Assembly: GCA_900491605.1 (NCBI GenBank)
Contig: UESW01001595.1
Span: forward strand, 153,196 to 217,195
Length of the DNA: 64,000 nt
Reading direction: 5' to 3'
Source: Calamus simplicifolius
Lineage: Eukaryota; Streptophyta; Magnoliopsida; Arecales; Arecaceae
Shown: piece after piece, positions 47,475-57,944 of the stretch
How the letters are laid out: every line of letters begins with the position of its first letter
How positions within the stretch are numbered: position 1 is the first letter of the stretch
The notes under the pieces: model-generated
Database searches by the model: none
What the model was told of the DNA's origin: nothing
Seen by the model: the letters and a program-made list of their open reading frames with translations, nothing else
Made by a program: the position numbers and the translations under genes

Positions 47475-47672
47475 ATGCTTGTTTCTCTGCTGTTGCGAGT
47501 GGGAGGACCGAGCTCTCCACTCGTAAGCCCTTTGCCTCCGGATAGTTGGGGCGACGGAGGAGCTGCTGGAGAGTGGTTCGCCCTTAGGGGTGAGTCCCGG
47601 AGATCATATGGAGAGCGCACAAGGAGGGCACAGAGATCACACGGAGAGCGCACATATGCGCTTCCCGTGTGA
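47475..47672 (+). CDS. small antisense ORF 2 (65 aa, unknown)
   Basis: The ATG at 47475 has a good context (ccaccATGc) and lies 67 bases behind a clear TATA box. The product starts MLVSLLLRVGGPSSP: a short hydrophobic start, a Pro/Ser/Gly part, and a basic tail with repeated (S/R)YGERTRRAQRSHGERTY segments that come from a 24-27 bp DNA repeat (about 47595-47660). It stops at 47672. A long 3' stretch follows up to an AATGAAATAAA signal at 48241. I recognise no family. The frame is short and may be only the beginning of a broken ORF; the promoter-ORF-poly(A) layout is the main support. Confidence 0.35.
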   Translation: MLVSLLLRVGGPSSPLVSPLPPDSWGDGGAAGEWFALRGESRRSYGERTRRAQRSHGERTYALPV

Positions 47673-48240
47673 CCTTTGTGGTTCCCCTTTGGGGACGCAC
47701 GGTAGAAAGTGCACGCGGGCTCCCCATGGGTTGTGTGAATTTTGCCTCCTCCCCTGGTTTGGATTCCTGGGCTCGTCCGCCTGGGGAATCTTTTGCCACA
47801 TGGGGAGGGGGCGATGGTGTGCCGCCCGTAGGTACCTTGTCCTTGAGCCTTGGCAAGGTTGGGCGGTGCACACTTGGTTTGGGAGAGCGTTTCGGTGCTA
47901 GGGCCCCTGGGCTTCCTACCTGCTTGCCGGGGGGTCCCTTGGTTGGGTGGTCTGGGGTAGTATCCCATCCACCCTTTCCAATCACCCTGATATCTCGGTT
48001 GGGTCACCGAGATATTATTATTGACTGAAGCTGGCCGCAACGGTTGGTCCATGTCGCCCGGCCATTATCGGCTCGAGCTGGCTGGATGTGGCCTATCCAG
48101 TTTGGCGGTTCGGATGCCAGAGCATCACAGTTGCCCAGATCTGCTTTGGAGCAGTTGCCCGAGCTTTGTACTTGTCTTTATTTTATGCATTTCAATGCTC
48201 TTGTAACACCTCTCAGGCATTTGTAACTAGTTTTGATGGC

Positions 48241-48251
48241 AATGAAATAAA
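48241..48251 (+). terminator. poly(A) signal AATGAAATAAA of the second antisense unit
   Basis: Contains a canonical AATAAA (48246-48251) after tgtaacacctctc...tttgtaact. T-rich DNA follows (ttctgttctgtttctcaatc). Confidence 0.55.
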
Positions 48252-48479
48252 GAGAGTTCTGTTCTGTTTCTCAATCTTTATTTCTTTCATGCCGAGTTTG
48301 TTGTTGTTTGGTCGTGGGGTACAAAGGCGTCCTGGTCGTTCTTAGGCGAGGATCCCGCGCTATCTGAACTAGTCGTGGTTTCTAAGTGGTGTTTTGGAGA
48401 TTGTTCGGCAGAACACGCTCCTTATCTTGGTCCGAAGCTCGGAGACTCATGTCTCGTCTTTATTGGAGCTCGAATGTTC

Positions 48480-49095
48480 ACGGCTCGGTCTTGCCGAGGT
48501 TCGAAGAATTTGTCGCTCGGCCCAGCCAAGGTTCGGAGAATTTTTACTTGGCCCTGCTAAGGTTCGGAGAGTTTGTAGCTCGGCCCTGCTGAGGTATGGA
48601 GAACTCATTGCTCGGCCCAGCCGAGTTTCGGAGAACTTGCTGCTCGGCCCCGCCAAGGTTCGGAGAATCTATCGCTCGGCCCAGCCGAGGTTCGGAGAAC
48701 TTATTACTCGGCCTAGCTGAGGTTCGGAGAACTTGTTACTTGGCACTGCCAAGGTTCGGAGAATCTGTCGCTCGGCCCAGCCGAGGTACGAAGAACTTAT
48801 TGCTCGGCCCAGCCGAGGTTCGGAGAACTTGTTACTTGGCCCTGCCAAGGTTCGGAGAATCTGTTGCTCGGCCCAGCCGAGGTTCGGAGAATTTTTACTT
48901 GGCCCAGCCAAGGTTCGGAGAATCTGTTGCTCGGCCCAGCCGAGGTACGGAGAACTTATTGCTCGGCCCAGCCGAGGTTCGGAGAACTTGTTACTTGGCC
49001 CTGCCAAGGTTCGGAGAATCTGTTGCTCGGCCCAGCCGAGGTTCGAAGAATTTTTACTTGGCCCTGCCAAGGTTCGGAGATTCGGGGCTCGGAGA
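48480..49095. repeat. 63-bp dimeric hairpin minisatellite, array 1
   Basis: Alternating monomers CTCGGCCCAGCCGAG and CTTGGCCCTGCCAAG, each followed by gttcggagaa and a T-rich linker; about ten dimers. Both monomers fold into six-base-pair hairpins. The array separates antisense units 2 and 3. The period is a multiple of three, so several frames stay open. Confidence 0.93.
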
Positions 49096-49507
49096 AGTGA
49101 CTTAGTTGCTGCTATAAGCCGTAGTTTAGGTCCCAGTGGTGCTTGGTGAGGGGCGTCAGGGCGGAATGGGCGGTACATGGTCACACTCTTCATTTATGAC
49201 GTTACCCCTCCCGAGGGGACGAGTCACTGCCAGGCACTAGAATTCTTCCCTTTTTTGTGTTTCCCGAAAGGGAGCCAGCTTTAAAAGAGCTTGGGGAAAT
49301 GTCGGGAGCATTCATTATGGGGGGCCGGCAGATCGGGAGATACTCTGTTCAGGGGGTTCCCGAACAGTCCGTCCGTGTTTAACGATCTTGCTCGGGATGG
49401 GGCGTGGCCCTTTGGATTCCGTAGACGCTAGTTAAAGCGATGACGCATGGTGAGTTCTCATAGGTCGGTGGTTACGACGCGACTGATCAAGATACTCGCC
49501 TGGCAAG

Positions 49508-49515
49508 TATAAATA
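49508..49515 (+). promoter_or_regulatory. TATA box of the third antisense unit
   Basis: TATAAATA, 68 bases upstream of the ATG at 49576, in GC-rich surroundings. Confidence 0.6.
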
Positions 49516-49575
49516 TGACCGGGGGGTGTTGGTCTCAGCCATCCCTCGGTTTAAGTCTCGAAACAGTTTTTTGTC

Positions 49576-49881
49576 ATGGCTTCTCAAGGAGGGCGATCGT
49601 CTGAGGAACTGCGTTCATCAATCAATGGTCTGCTACACCCGGCGAGGGGCCATCCCATGATCGCCGTCGATGGGCTGGGCCTAGCGTCGTCCCTTGCGAG
49701 TCAACAGCGGCTCGTGAGGGTCATTGAGGAGTATGTGGACGTCTCTATGAGGGAGGCGGAGGCCCTGCGCCGGGTGGCGGACCGGCAGAGGGAAGAGATC
49801 ATGTCACTCCGTCAGCAGGTCGCTGATCTCACTGAGCGCCTGGAGGACCTGCTGGCGTCCGGGAGTGACACCGAGCCCTAG
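49576..49881 (+). CDS. small antisense ORF 3 (101 aa, coiled-coil, unknown)
   Basis: It starts MASQGGRSSEELRSSINGLL and stops with TAG at 49881. The second half (residues 55-95) is a regular heptad coiled coil (VSMREAEALRRVADRQREEI, MSLRQQVADLTERLEDLL) ending in an acidic tail GSDTEP. The frame is uninterrupted, in contrast to gag-pol. A TATA box lies 68 bases upstream and AATGAA 60 bases downstream, so this is a compact complete unit. Its coiled coil suggests self-association or pairing with the coiled-coil antisense ORF 1 protein; that is inference. I do not recognise the family. Confidence 0.6.
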   Translation: MASQGGRSSEELRSSINGLLHPARGHPMIAVDGLGLASSLASQQRLVRVIEEYVDVSMREAEALRRVADRQREEIMSLRQQVADLTERLEDLLASGSDTEP

Positions 49882-49940
49882 TTAGGGCTTCTTTTCCTTT
49901 TTGTTTCTTCTGTTTCTTTTTGTATTTTCCTTCTTTAATC

Positions 49941-49946
49941 AATGAA
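49941..49946 (+). terminator. poly(A) signal AATGAA of the third antisense unit
   Basis: aatgaaaaagg follows a T-rich tract (ttcctttttgtttcttctg) 60 bases after the stop of the 101-aa ORF. Confidence 0.5.
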
Positions 49947-50339
49947 AAAGGCCTTTTTTGATAACTTCTCATTTTATGAGATTTTAGCTCTAAGAAATGT
50001 CACTCGTATAATAGTTGGGGAACCTGGGTGGCTCCACTGGTTCACGCGCTGAGTCATGGCTTTGTTTAAGACAGGCGTTTTGTTCGGCAGGTTATAGGGG
50101 CATCGCCCAAAGATTTTAACAGCACAGGGGGAATTCCTCGGCTTTGCCTGGGGTTCGTGGCCGGTCACGTAGGGCTTATTGAACCCTTTAGGGGTTTGCC
50201 GGCGGCACATTCTTTGTGCGTGTTGACGGTTTTCGCTCGGTGTGACTTTTTTCTAATTGCCCGAAGTTCTGGGGACTATTTGGAAGTCCTTCGGCTTTAA
50301 TCGGGGCCTGCGTACTTTGGTTTTCTGCCGGGATTTTAG

Positions 50340-51325
50340 CTCGAAGAATTTTTACTTGGCCCTGCCAAGGTTCGGGTATTAGTTGCTTGGCCCAGCCGAG
50401 GTTCGGAGAATTTGTCGCTCGGCCCAGCCGAGGTTCGGAGAATTTTTACTTGGCCCTGCCAAGGTTCGGAGAACTTGTTGCTCGGCCCAGCCGAGGTTCG
50501 GAGAATTTTTACTTGGCCCTGCCAAGGTTCGGAGAATTTGTTGCTCGGCCTAGCCGAGGTTCGGAGAATTTTTACTTGGCCCTGCCAAGGTTCGGAGAAC
50601 TTGTTGCTCGGCCCAGCGAGGTTCGGAGACTTTTTACTTGGCCCTGCCAAGGTTCGGAGAATTTGTCGCTCGGCCCAGCCGAGGTTCGAGAATTTTTACT
50701 TGGCCCTGCCAAGGTTCGGAGAACTTGTTGCTCGGCCCAGCCGAGGTTCGGAGAATTTTTACTTGGCCCTGCCAAGGTTCGGAGAATTTGTTGCTCGCCC
50801 AGCCGAGGTTCGGAGAATTTTTACTTGGCCCTGCCAAGGTTCGGAGAATTTGTCACTCGGCCCAGCCGAGGTTCGGAGAATTTTTACTTGGCCCTGCCAA
50901 GGTTCGGAGAATTTGTTGCTCGGCCCAGCCGAGGTTCGGAGAATTTTTACTTGGCCCTGCCAAGGTTCGAGAACTTGTTGCTCGGCCCAACCGAGGTTCG
51001 GAGACTTTTTACTTGGCCCTGCCAAGGTCGGAGAATTTGTTGCTCGGCCCAGCCGAGGTTCGGAGAATTTTTACTTGGCCCTGCCAAGGTTCGGAGAACT
51101 TTTACTTGGCCCTACCAAGGTTCGGAGAACTTGTTGCTCGGTCCAGCCTAGGTTCGGAAACTTTTTACTTGGCCTTGCCAAGGTTCAAAGAATTTGTCGC
51201 TCGGCCCAGCCGAGGTTCGTAGAATTTTTACTTGGCCCTGCCAAGGTTCGGAGAATTTGTTGCTCGGCCCAGCCGAGGTTCAGAGAATTTTTACTTGACC
51301 CTGCCAAGGTTTGGAGAGTTCCTGT
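50340..51325. repeat. 63-bp dimeric hairpin minisatellite, array 2
   Basis: About 15 dimers of the type in array 1 (landmarks gctcggcccag at 50417, 50480, 50543). The array ends shortly before the integrase stop. Most stems are intact; exceptions include ctcggcccaaccgag (about 50982), gctcggtccagcctag (about 51137) and cttgaccctgccaag (about 51294). Confidence 0.93.
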
Positions 51326-51488
51326 TCAGACAGGTAGCTCGGTCGTCCGAGGATTGGTAAGCAGCATCTATTTCTTTTCGCAATCTTTGGCAATGTAGTG
51401 CATAATGATTTACGTTGCGAATTATGAAAAATGTGTCGACAGGAAGGTATAATGAGGCATATGAAAATAAACTTAGAGAGGACATACC

Positions 51489-53441
51489 CTATTGATAATA
51501 CTTATGGAGATTGTCCGAGTTCCACATCCGGGGGATAGATTTCCCATCTAAATCTTGCAGCTTGTAGGTTCCTGACCCGATGATCTCCGCTACTTGGTAT
51601 GGGCCTTCCCAGTTTGGCGCCAGCTTTCCTTGTTCCAGCGGTTTGGAAACAGAGGCCTTTCGGAGGACAAGGTCGCCAGGCAGGAAGGCTTTCCCTTTGA
51701 CTCTGGAGGCGTGGTAACGGGCCACCCTTTGTTGATAAGCAGCCACTCTGATCCGGGCCTTCTCTCTGATCTCCTCACCAGGTCGAGGTTGGTGTGGAGC
51801 TGTTCGTTGCTAGCTTCCTCTGAGTAGCTCTCCACCCGCAATGATGGGAGGCCTATTTCCACAGGGATAACGGCCTCCATGCCGAAAGCCATTCGGAATG
51901 GGGTTTCACCTGTCGGGATTCTCGGGGTGGTGCGGTAGGCCCATAGAACATGATGCAGCTCCTCCGCCCACCTGCCTTGGGCTCTGGAAAGGCGAGCTTT
52001 GATCCCCTAAAGGAGGGTCCTGTTGGTCACTTCGGCCGCTCCGTTGGCTTGTGGATGCCCGACCGAGGTGAGGTGGTGACAGATTCCATGCTCCTCACAG
52101 AACTGGCGGAATTTAGAGTTGTCAAACTGCTTACCATTATCGGTGATTATGGTATGCGGGAGGCCGAATCGGCAGATGATGGACCTCCATACAAAATCTC
52201 TGGCCCGTGCCTCGGTTATTTGTGCAACTGCTTCCGCCTCGACCCATTTAGTGAAGTAGTCGATGGCGACAAATAGGAATTTCCGCTGCCCCGTGGCAAG
52301 CGGAATGGGCCGAGGATGTCCATCCCCCATTTGGCGAAGGGCCAAGCGGAGGATATGGGAACTAGGCCGGCGGAGGGAGCCTTTGGATGCTTGAGTGCCT
52401 CTGGCATGGGTCACAGGCTCGGACTAGATCGTCTGCGTCCTTCTGCATAGTCGGCCAGTAGTAGCCTTGTCGCAGCACCTTGTGGCATAGGGACCGGCTT
52501 CCCAGATGGTTGCCGCAAATCCCTTCATGTACTTCGCGCAGAGCATAATCTGCTTCGAACGGGCAAAGGCATCTGAGTAGCGGCATGGAGAAGGACCGTT
52601 TGTAAAGCTGGTTGTCGATCAACACGTAGTGGGTGGCCTGTAGCTTCAGCTTTCTAGCCTCTCTCCGGTCGGGTGGAAGCGACCCTTCTTTGAGATATTT
52701 AAGAATAGGGTCGAACCATGATGGTTCAGCTTCAACTTGCATTATTCGGTCGGCTTCCGCAATGCTGGGCTTTTCCAGAGTCTCCAGGTGGAACTTTTGC
52801 TCGGCGTCCATTGACTCTGCGGTCGCCAATCGGGAGAGTAGGTCGGCGCGGGCATTCTCGGATCTTGGAATTTGAATGATCTCAAATTTGGAAAAATGGG
52901 GAAGCAGGCTTCGTACTTCCTGAAGATATCGAACCATGTTCGGCTCCCGGGCTTCAAACTCTCCTCGTACATGATCGGCCACCAGCTGCGAGTCAGTGAA
53001 GGCATTAAGCTTCTTCACCTTCAGATTGCGGGCGATTCGGAGGCCGGCTAACAGGGCTTCGTACTCGGCTTCGTTGTTGGAGGCCGGGAAAAAGAATCGG
53101 ACGCCATATTCGAAGGTTACCCCCTCCGGACTGGTGAGAACCAGGCCCGCACCGAAGCGATGGGCATTAGATGACCCATCGATATGGAGGAGCCACCGGG
53201 CTCTAGATTTTGGTTCTTCGAGGGAGTCTGGGGTAGAACCGTCCTCCGGGATGGTACACTCAAGGAGGAAGTCGGCTAGCACCTGAGCTTTGATGGCTGG
53301 GCGAGGCTGAAAGTGTATGTCATGCTCGCTTAGCTCAACGGCCCACTTGGTTATTCTTCCCGACGTCTCGGGACGGTGGACTACCGCCTTGATGGGTTGG
53401 TCGGTCAGGACCGTCATAGAATGTGCTTGAAGTACGGTCAC
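51489..53441 (-). pseudogene. gypsy pol C-terminal part: RNase H end, aRNH, integrase
   Basis: From 53441: the end of the first RNase H (TVLTDQPIKAVVHRP, SEHDIHFQPRPAIKAQVLAD), a second RNase H with the D-E-D-D set (LHIDGSSN, NNEAEYEALLAGL, FTDSQLV, ENARADLLSRLA), then an HHCC integrase zinc finger (HEGICGNHLG, CDPCQRH) and the integrase core (KFLFVAIDYFTKW, THE site PHTIITDNGKQF, HGICHHLTSVGHPQANGAAE). The C-terminal part is in another frame: KGKAFLPGDLVLRK, WEGPYQVAEI, ending HKYYQ at 51489. Breaks: frameshifts near 52370 and 51750, and TAG in TLL-stop-GIKAR near 52006-52008 (CAG to TAG). The enzyme would insert the cDNA. Confidence 0.9.
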
Positions 53442-54618
53442 AGCTTCCGACTGAGGTGATTAAGGCCAACACCATCTTCTCAATTCTGTTGTACCTTATC
53501 TCCGCATCGCGGAGTAGCCTGCTGACATAGTAGATCGGCTTCTGGACTTTGCCTTCTTCCCTGACCAGCACCGAACAGATGGCACCTTCTGAAACAGCCA
53601 GGTACAAGAACAGGGTCTCGCCCGGGGCTGGACTACTGAGGAGTGGGGGCGAGCCGAGGTATTTCTTGAGATCTTGAAATGACTTTTGGCATTCAGGAGT
53701 CCATTGGAAGTTTTTAGCCGACCGGAGGGTTTTGAAGAAGGGGAGGCATCTTTCGGCCGACCGTGCCACAAAGCGTTTAAGAGCCGCTATCCTCCCGGTT
53801 AGGCGCTGGACCTCTTTAACAGATGCCGGGGGCACCATTTGTTGGAGAGCTTGAATTTTCTCGAGGTTAGCTTCGATACCTTGCTGGGAGACCATGAAGC
53901 CGAGAAACTTCCCGGAGTTAACGCCGAATGCGCATTTGGTCGGATTGAGTCTCATCCCATACTTGCGCAGCGTTGCAAAGCTCTCTGAGAGGTCCTCGAC
54001 ATGCCGTGATGCTTCCTTGCTTTTGACCAGCATGTCGTCCACGTACACCTCCATATTTTGGCTGATTTGCTCCTTGAATACTTTGTTAACCAGCCTCTAG
54101 TAGGTTGCACCTGCATTTTTAAGACCAAAAGGCATGACACGGTAACAGTAAGTACCTCGGTCGGTTATGAAGGTGGTCTTTTCTTCATCCTCAGGGGCCA
54201 TTCGGATCTGATTGTAGCCTGAATAGGCATCCATGAATGATAGCATCTGATGACCTGAGGTGGCATCCACAAGCTGGTCGATCCGAGGAAGGGGGAAGCT
54301 GTCCTTCGGGCAGGCTTTGTTGAGGTCGGTGAAGTCAATGCAGATCCTCCACTTGCCGTTCGACTTCTTCACCATGACGACGTTTGACAGCCAGCTCGGA
54401 TAATTTACCTCCTGGACGAAATTTGCCTTGATGAGTTTTTCTACCTCTTCTTCAATGGCCTTTTGTCGTTCCGGGGCGAAGCTCCTCTTCTTCTGCTTGA
54501 CGGGCCTGTGCATCTCGTCCACGTTGAGACGATGGACGAGAACCTCGGGGCTGATCCTTGGCATGTCAGAGGCAGACCAGGCAAAGATGCCAGCGTTGCT
54601 TCGGAGGAACATGATCAA
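53335..54618 (-). pseudogene. gypsy reverse transcriptase and first RNase H
   Basis: RT motifs in order: VHRLNVDEMHRPVKQKKR, VNYPSWLSNVVMVKKSNGKW, CIDFTDLNKACPKDSFPLP, SFMDAYSGYNQI (first catalytic Asp), VMPFGLKNAGATY, then a TAG at 54097-54099 (CAG to TAG in ATYQRLVN), and past it the YVDD box (MEVYVDDMLVKS) and CAFGVNSGKFLGFMVSQQGIE. RNase H follows (FLYLAVSEGAICSVLVREE, KPIYYVSRLLRDAEIRYNRI) up to a frameshift near 53460. All catalytic residues that I can see are present. Confidence 0.92.
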
Positions 54619-54663
54619 TCTGTGCCGAGACTCTCCTTTGAGCAGCGACCCAATTTTTATGGT

Positions 54664-55485
54664 TCAGTCGAGATGAGCCTCATCCAATGGCACCTCCTCC
54701 AATTCCTCTACCGGTTCTTCTCGCTGTTCGGCGAAGTCCTCGCGAGCGTCTAGCCCATCAACTTCCGGCATTCTAGACTGAAGGCTTGTAACGAAGCACT
54801 GCCGAGCCATGACTTGACTTCCTCGAACAACTCCAACTCCTTGCTCGGTGAGGAATTTCATGGACAAGTGTGGGATGGAGACAACTACCTTGAGGGACAT
54901 TAGGTCGGGCCTGCCGAATATCGCGTTGTACGGGGATCTGAGTTTGGTCACAAGGAAGTCCGTGTGGATAGTGGCCACAAGGGGCCATGCTCCTGCGCGG
55001 ACCGCCAAGGTGACAACCCCTTCCGAGATGACAATGTCGCCCGTGAATCCCATCAGGGTGGAATCCACGGCCCGAAGGTTCTTCATGAGTAGTTTCATCT
55101 TGGCAAACACATCGAGATACAGAATGTTCACCGAACTTCCACTATCAACAAGAATTCGGCTTACATCATAGTTATTTAAATTGAGGGATACAACTAATGC
55201 ATCATCATGAGGGAGTTGTATCCCTTGGAGATCATCGTCGGAGAAGGAGAGCTCGCCCGTCCATGCCTTCTTCGGCGCCGATCCTTCACCGTCGTCCCTG
55301 GGGCTCGAGCCGCCGGCCTCTTTGATCATGTTGATGCGGCCGATCACGGGCGGATTTGGTGGAGGAGGAGGTTGTTGAAGTTCGGGCTGGCGGTCACCTC
55401 CTTGTTGTCGCTCGGGCGCCCTCCTGAACTGATTCAATCGCCCCCGCTGGATCAGCCTCTCGATTTTATTTTTAGCTGCCAGCAT
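54664..55485 (-). pseudogene. gypsy protease region
   Basis: Retroviral-type aspartic protease with the active site ILVDSGSSVNIL (about residues 110-121) and the flap/C-terminal motif SPYNAIFGRPDL. The stop at 54664-54666 is TGA in the place of an Arg codon (CGA to TGA), and reading on in the same frame leads straight into RT (TIKIGSLLKGESRHRL). The N-terminal side joins gag by a one-base frame change in an A-run near 55470. Confidence 0.88.
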
Positions 55486-56858
55486 TCTTCAGTGTCGTGG
55501 CCGTGCTCCCTGTGGTAGCGACAGTACTTGGTGGAATCTCTTTGGGTCGGGTTCCCTCGGAGAGGCACTGGCCGGGGGAGCTGACGCTCTATTTCCATGA
55601 GGATTTGCGCCCGAGGCACGGTCAGCGGAGTGTAGTGATCGAATCGCCTGGGGGGGCTCTGGGAGCGATTCCTTGGCGGCAGCGGGGGAACTCTTTGGCG
55701 GCGAGGCGGACTTGGCCGACGGGCGGGACGGTGCCTGTTGGGGCCTTTGGGCTCCTTCTTCTTTGCCTGCTCGGCATGGGCAACTCTCTGCAATTCTTCA
55801 ATCCTAGCATATTTGTCTGCCAGGGCCATCATATCAGAGAGGCTGGGGGGTAGCTGACTTCCATAGCCAGGTAGAAGTCGCTTTCTTTTGAGACCCCCCC
55901 CGCCAGGGCGGACATAGCCACCTCATGATTAAGGTGGTCCACCTCTAACATGGCCTTATTAAAACGGCCAAGATAATTTCTCAAGGACTCCCCCTCTCTG
56001 TTTAACTTTGGAGAGGGAGTCAGATCTTCGTCGGTGGCGGCGGCTGCTGACGAACTGGCCAATAAAAAGATGGCTCAGCTCGTCAAATGAATCGATGGAA
56101 CCTGGCTTCAAGGCATTGAACCAGGTTCGGGTGGATCCTCTGAGGGTGGAGGGGAAAGCGCGGCAGAGGATCGCGTCGGATGCTCCGTGGAACATCATTA
56201 TTGACCGGAAGCTGCTAAGATGGTCGTCCGGGTCAGAAGAGCCGTGGTAGGATTCGACGGTTGGTAGCTTGACATGGGAGGGAATCACTTCCTCCATAAT
56301 CCCCTTAGAGAAAGGGATGCCCTGCTCCGCTTTGGGCTGGGGCAGATGGGCCTACTTGGTGGCGTCCAGCTCCTGACGCATCTCCCGGATCTGACGATGG
56401 ATCTCCTCTTCACCGGTCAGAGGAGGAGCTGGGCAAGAGGATCGCAGGGACGGCGTCGAATCATGGTGGGAGGTCACTGGGGAGAGGGATCGGGCTCGCC
56501 GAGATCTGGGAGGATCCCTATCATAACCGCCTCGCGGGACTGATTTGTCCCCTCTAGGTCGGCGTGGGGGGTCCGCGGATTTATGCGGACTGGAGGAGGA
56601 AGTTGCCGGCAAAGAAGGAATCGTGGCCTCCTTATGAAAGTGCGGAGCGGGAGGAGCCGTAAGGCGCTCCTGGACCAGATGAGTCAGGGCCTGGACTTGC
56701 TGGACCAGTGAGGCGAACTGGTCCTGGGTCACCGGGATGGCAGGCGGTGATGGGGTTTCGATTGGTGGAGGTTACGACGCTACACCGCTCGTCGGATCAG
56801 GCCTATGAGAAGCGGCCTGATCTTGGGCTTCAGAGGTTGCTCTTCTCCGATTGGCCAT
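55452..56858 (-). pseudogene. gypsy Gag (Retrotrans_gag)
   Basis: It starts at 56858 with MANRRRATSEAQDQAASHRP, 85 bases from the LTR. A TAA at 56772-56774 interrupts it. It continues as QFASLVQQVQALTHLVQERL, a basic Pro/Ser/Arg linker, the capsid domain (PTVESYHGSSDPDDHLSSFR, AFPSTLRGSTRTWFNALKPG, LFIGQFVSS), a frameshift near 56045, LRNYLGRFNKAMLEVDHLNH, a second near 55845, and a C-terminal CRYHREHGHDTEECWQL zinc-like motif of the Tat type. Its role is packaging of element RNA. Confidence 0.88.
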
Positions 56859-56943
56859 TAGAGAGGTTCTACTCCATATCGATATCCTTATCTCCTTTCT
56901 TCAAGTTTTAATGGGACTTGAGGTCCTTCCTCTAGTGCCGATC

Positions 56944-57939
56944 TGTTGCCGCCGGGATCCGTCCTCCGACTCGAGTGCAGTCGATCTCCAAGGGCGGACC
57001 TGCACACAAGTCCTCGCGCGAGAGGCATTGGGGGTGGCCCTCTGCGGAAGACCCTTCGACGCTCAAGTTAGTGGGAGGAAATCGGCGATCAATCAGAAAG
57101 TGGGAAGGTGGATCTCTCCGGGGAGTCTCTCTGGAGGCGGCCGACCGGGAGCTCTAGAGGGTGAGAGCACCGGCGAGCAGCTGACGAGAGTAGGAGAGTG
57201 AGAGTGAGGGTGTGAGCGCGCATACCTGAGGGAATCTGTGAGTGTCATACTTATAGGCTGTCACCTGGATCTTGAGCGCCTTCTGGAAGGTTCAGAGGTT
57301 GTTAGGATACGGGGATGGATCAAATCGGGCCGTTGTGGGGCTGTTGGGATCCATATCTTGTCTATTAGGGGATCGACGACTAGGAGAGCTCCTTGATGGC
57401 TTGAGATCTGGTAGGTGTGTAGGTCTCGGGTAGCCGTGATAGGTTCTAGACCACTTCTCAACATGATTCCTTGCCTAGGATATTGTTACAGTAGGCCTAG
57501 GCTCTCCCGCGTCAGGTTCCGCGGAGGTGAGTATTGGATCGTGGGTCGCTCAGTGAAGCGGACCATGGAGGCTCGGGGGAAACGAGCTACAGAAAGCTCG
57601 GGAGGGCCGAGCTATGGGAACTCGGGGGATCCGAGCTATGGAAGCTCGGGGGAGCCGAGCTATGGAAGCCCGGGGAGATGAGCCATGGACACTCGGGAGA
57701 GCCGAGCCATGAAAGCTCGGGAGAGACGAGCTATGGAAGCTCGGGAGAGCCGAGCCATGGAAGCTCGGGAGAACCGAGTCATGGAAGCTCGGATGAGCCA
57801 AGCTATGGGGGCTCGGGGGAGACGAGCTACTGGAGGCTCGGAAGAGCCGAGCTATGGGAAGCTCGGGGGAGATGAAGGGAGAGGTCGGTCTTAGCCTCTT
57901 TGTATGGATATTAATGCAATGACGGTTTTACCCCCAACA
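56944..57939 (-). repeat. gypsy 5' LTR (996 bp)
   Basis: Pairs with 41928-42998. The 24-bp hairpin array (57568-57876, about 13 units) is about three units shorter than in the other LTR. I could not assign the primer-binding site: the minus strand after the LTR end reads GATCGGCACTAGAGGAAGG and lacks the usual TGG start. Confidence 0.95.
57568..57876. repeat. 24-bp hairpin minisatellite in the 5' LTR
   Basis: Same unit as 42554-42935, about 13 copies. Confidence 0.92.
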
Positions 57940-57944
57940 CTACC
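57940..57944. other. target site duplication CTACC, right copy (gypsy element)
   Basis: Exact repeat of 41923-41927. Confidence 0.95.

Larger units (their letters stand above)
41928..57939 (-). mobile_element. Ty3/gypsy retrotransposon, Tat lineage, full length (16,012 bp)
   Basis: The LTRs 41928-42998 and 56944-57939 both begin TGTTGCCG and end CCCCAACA on the plus strand, with a perfect 5-bp duplication. On the minus strand the order is gag, protease, reverse transcriptase, RNase H, a second (archaeal-type) RNase H, integrase: the gypsy order with the extra aRNH typical of the Tat clade. Between integrase and the 3' LTR lies about 8.5 kb with an antisense ORF and minisatellites, also a Tat feature. 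Stops and frameshifts disable gag-pol, but LTRs and target duplication are intact, so movement would need enzymes from another copy. Confidence 0.95.

Noticed and set aside
50387..51398. Frames of 254 and 328 codons repeating LLGPAEVRRIFTWPCQGSEN
   Set aside because: Translation of the 63-bp minisatellite, open in several frames because the period is a multiple of three.
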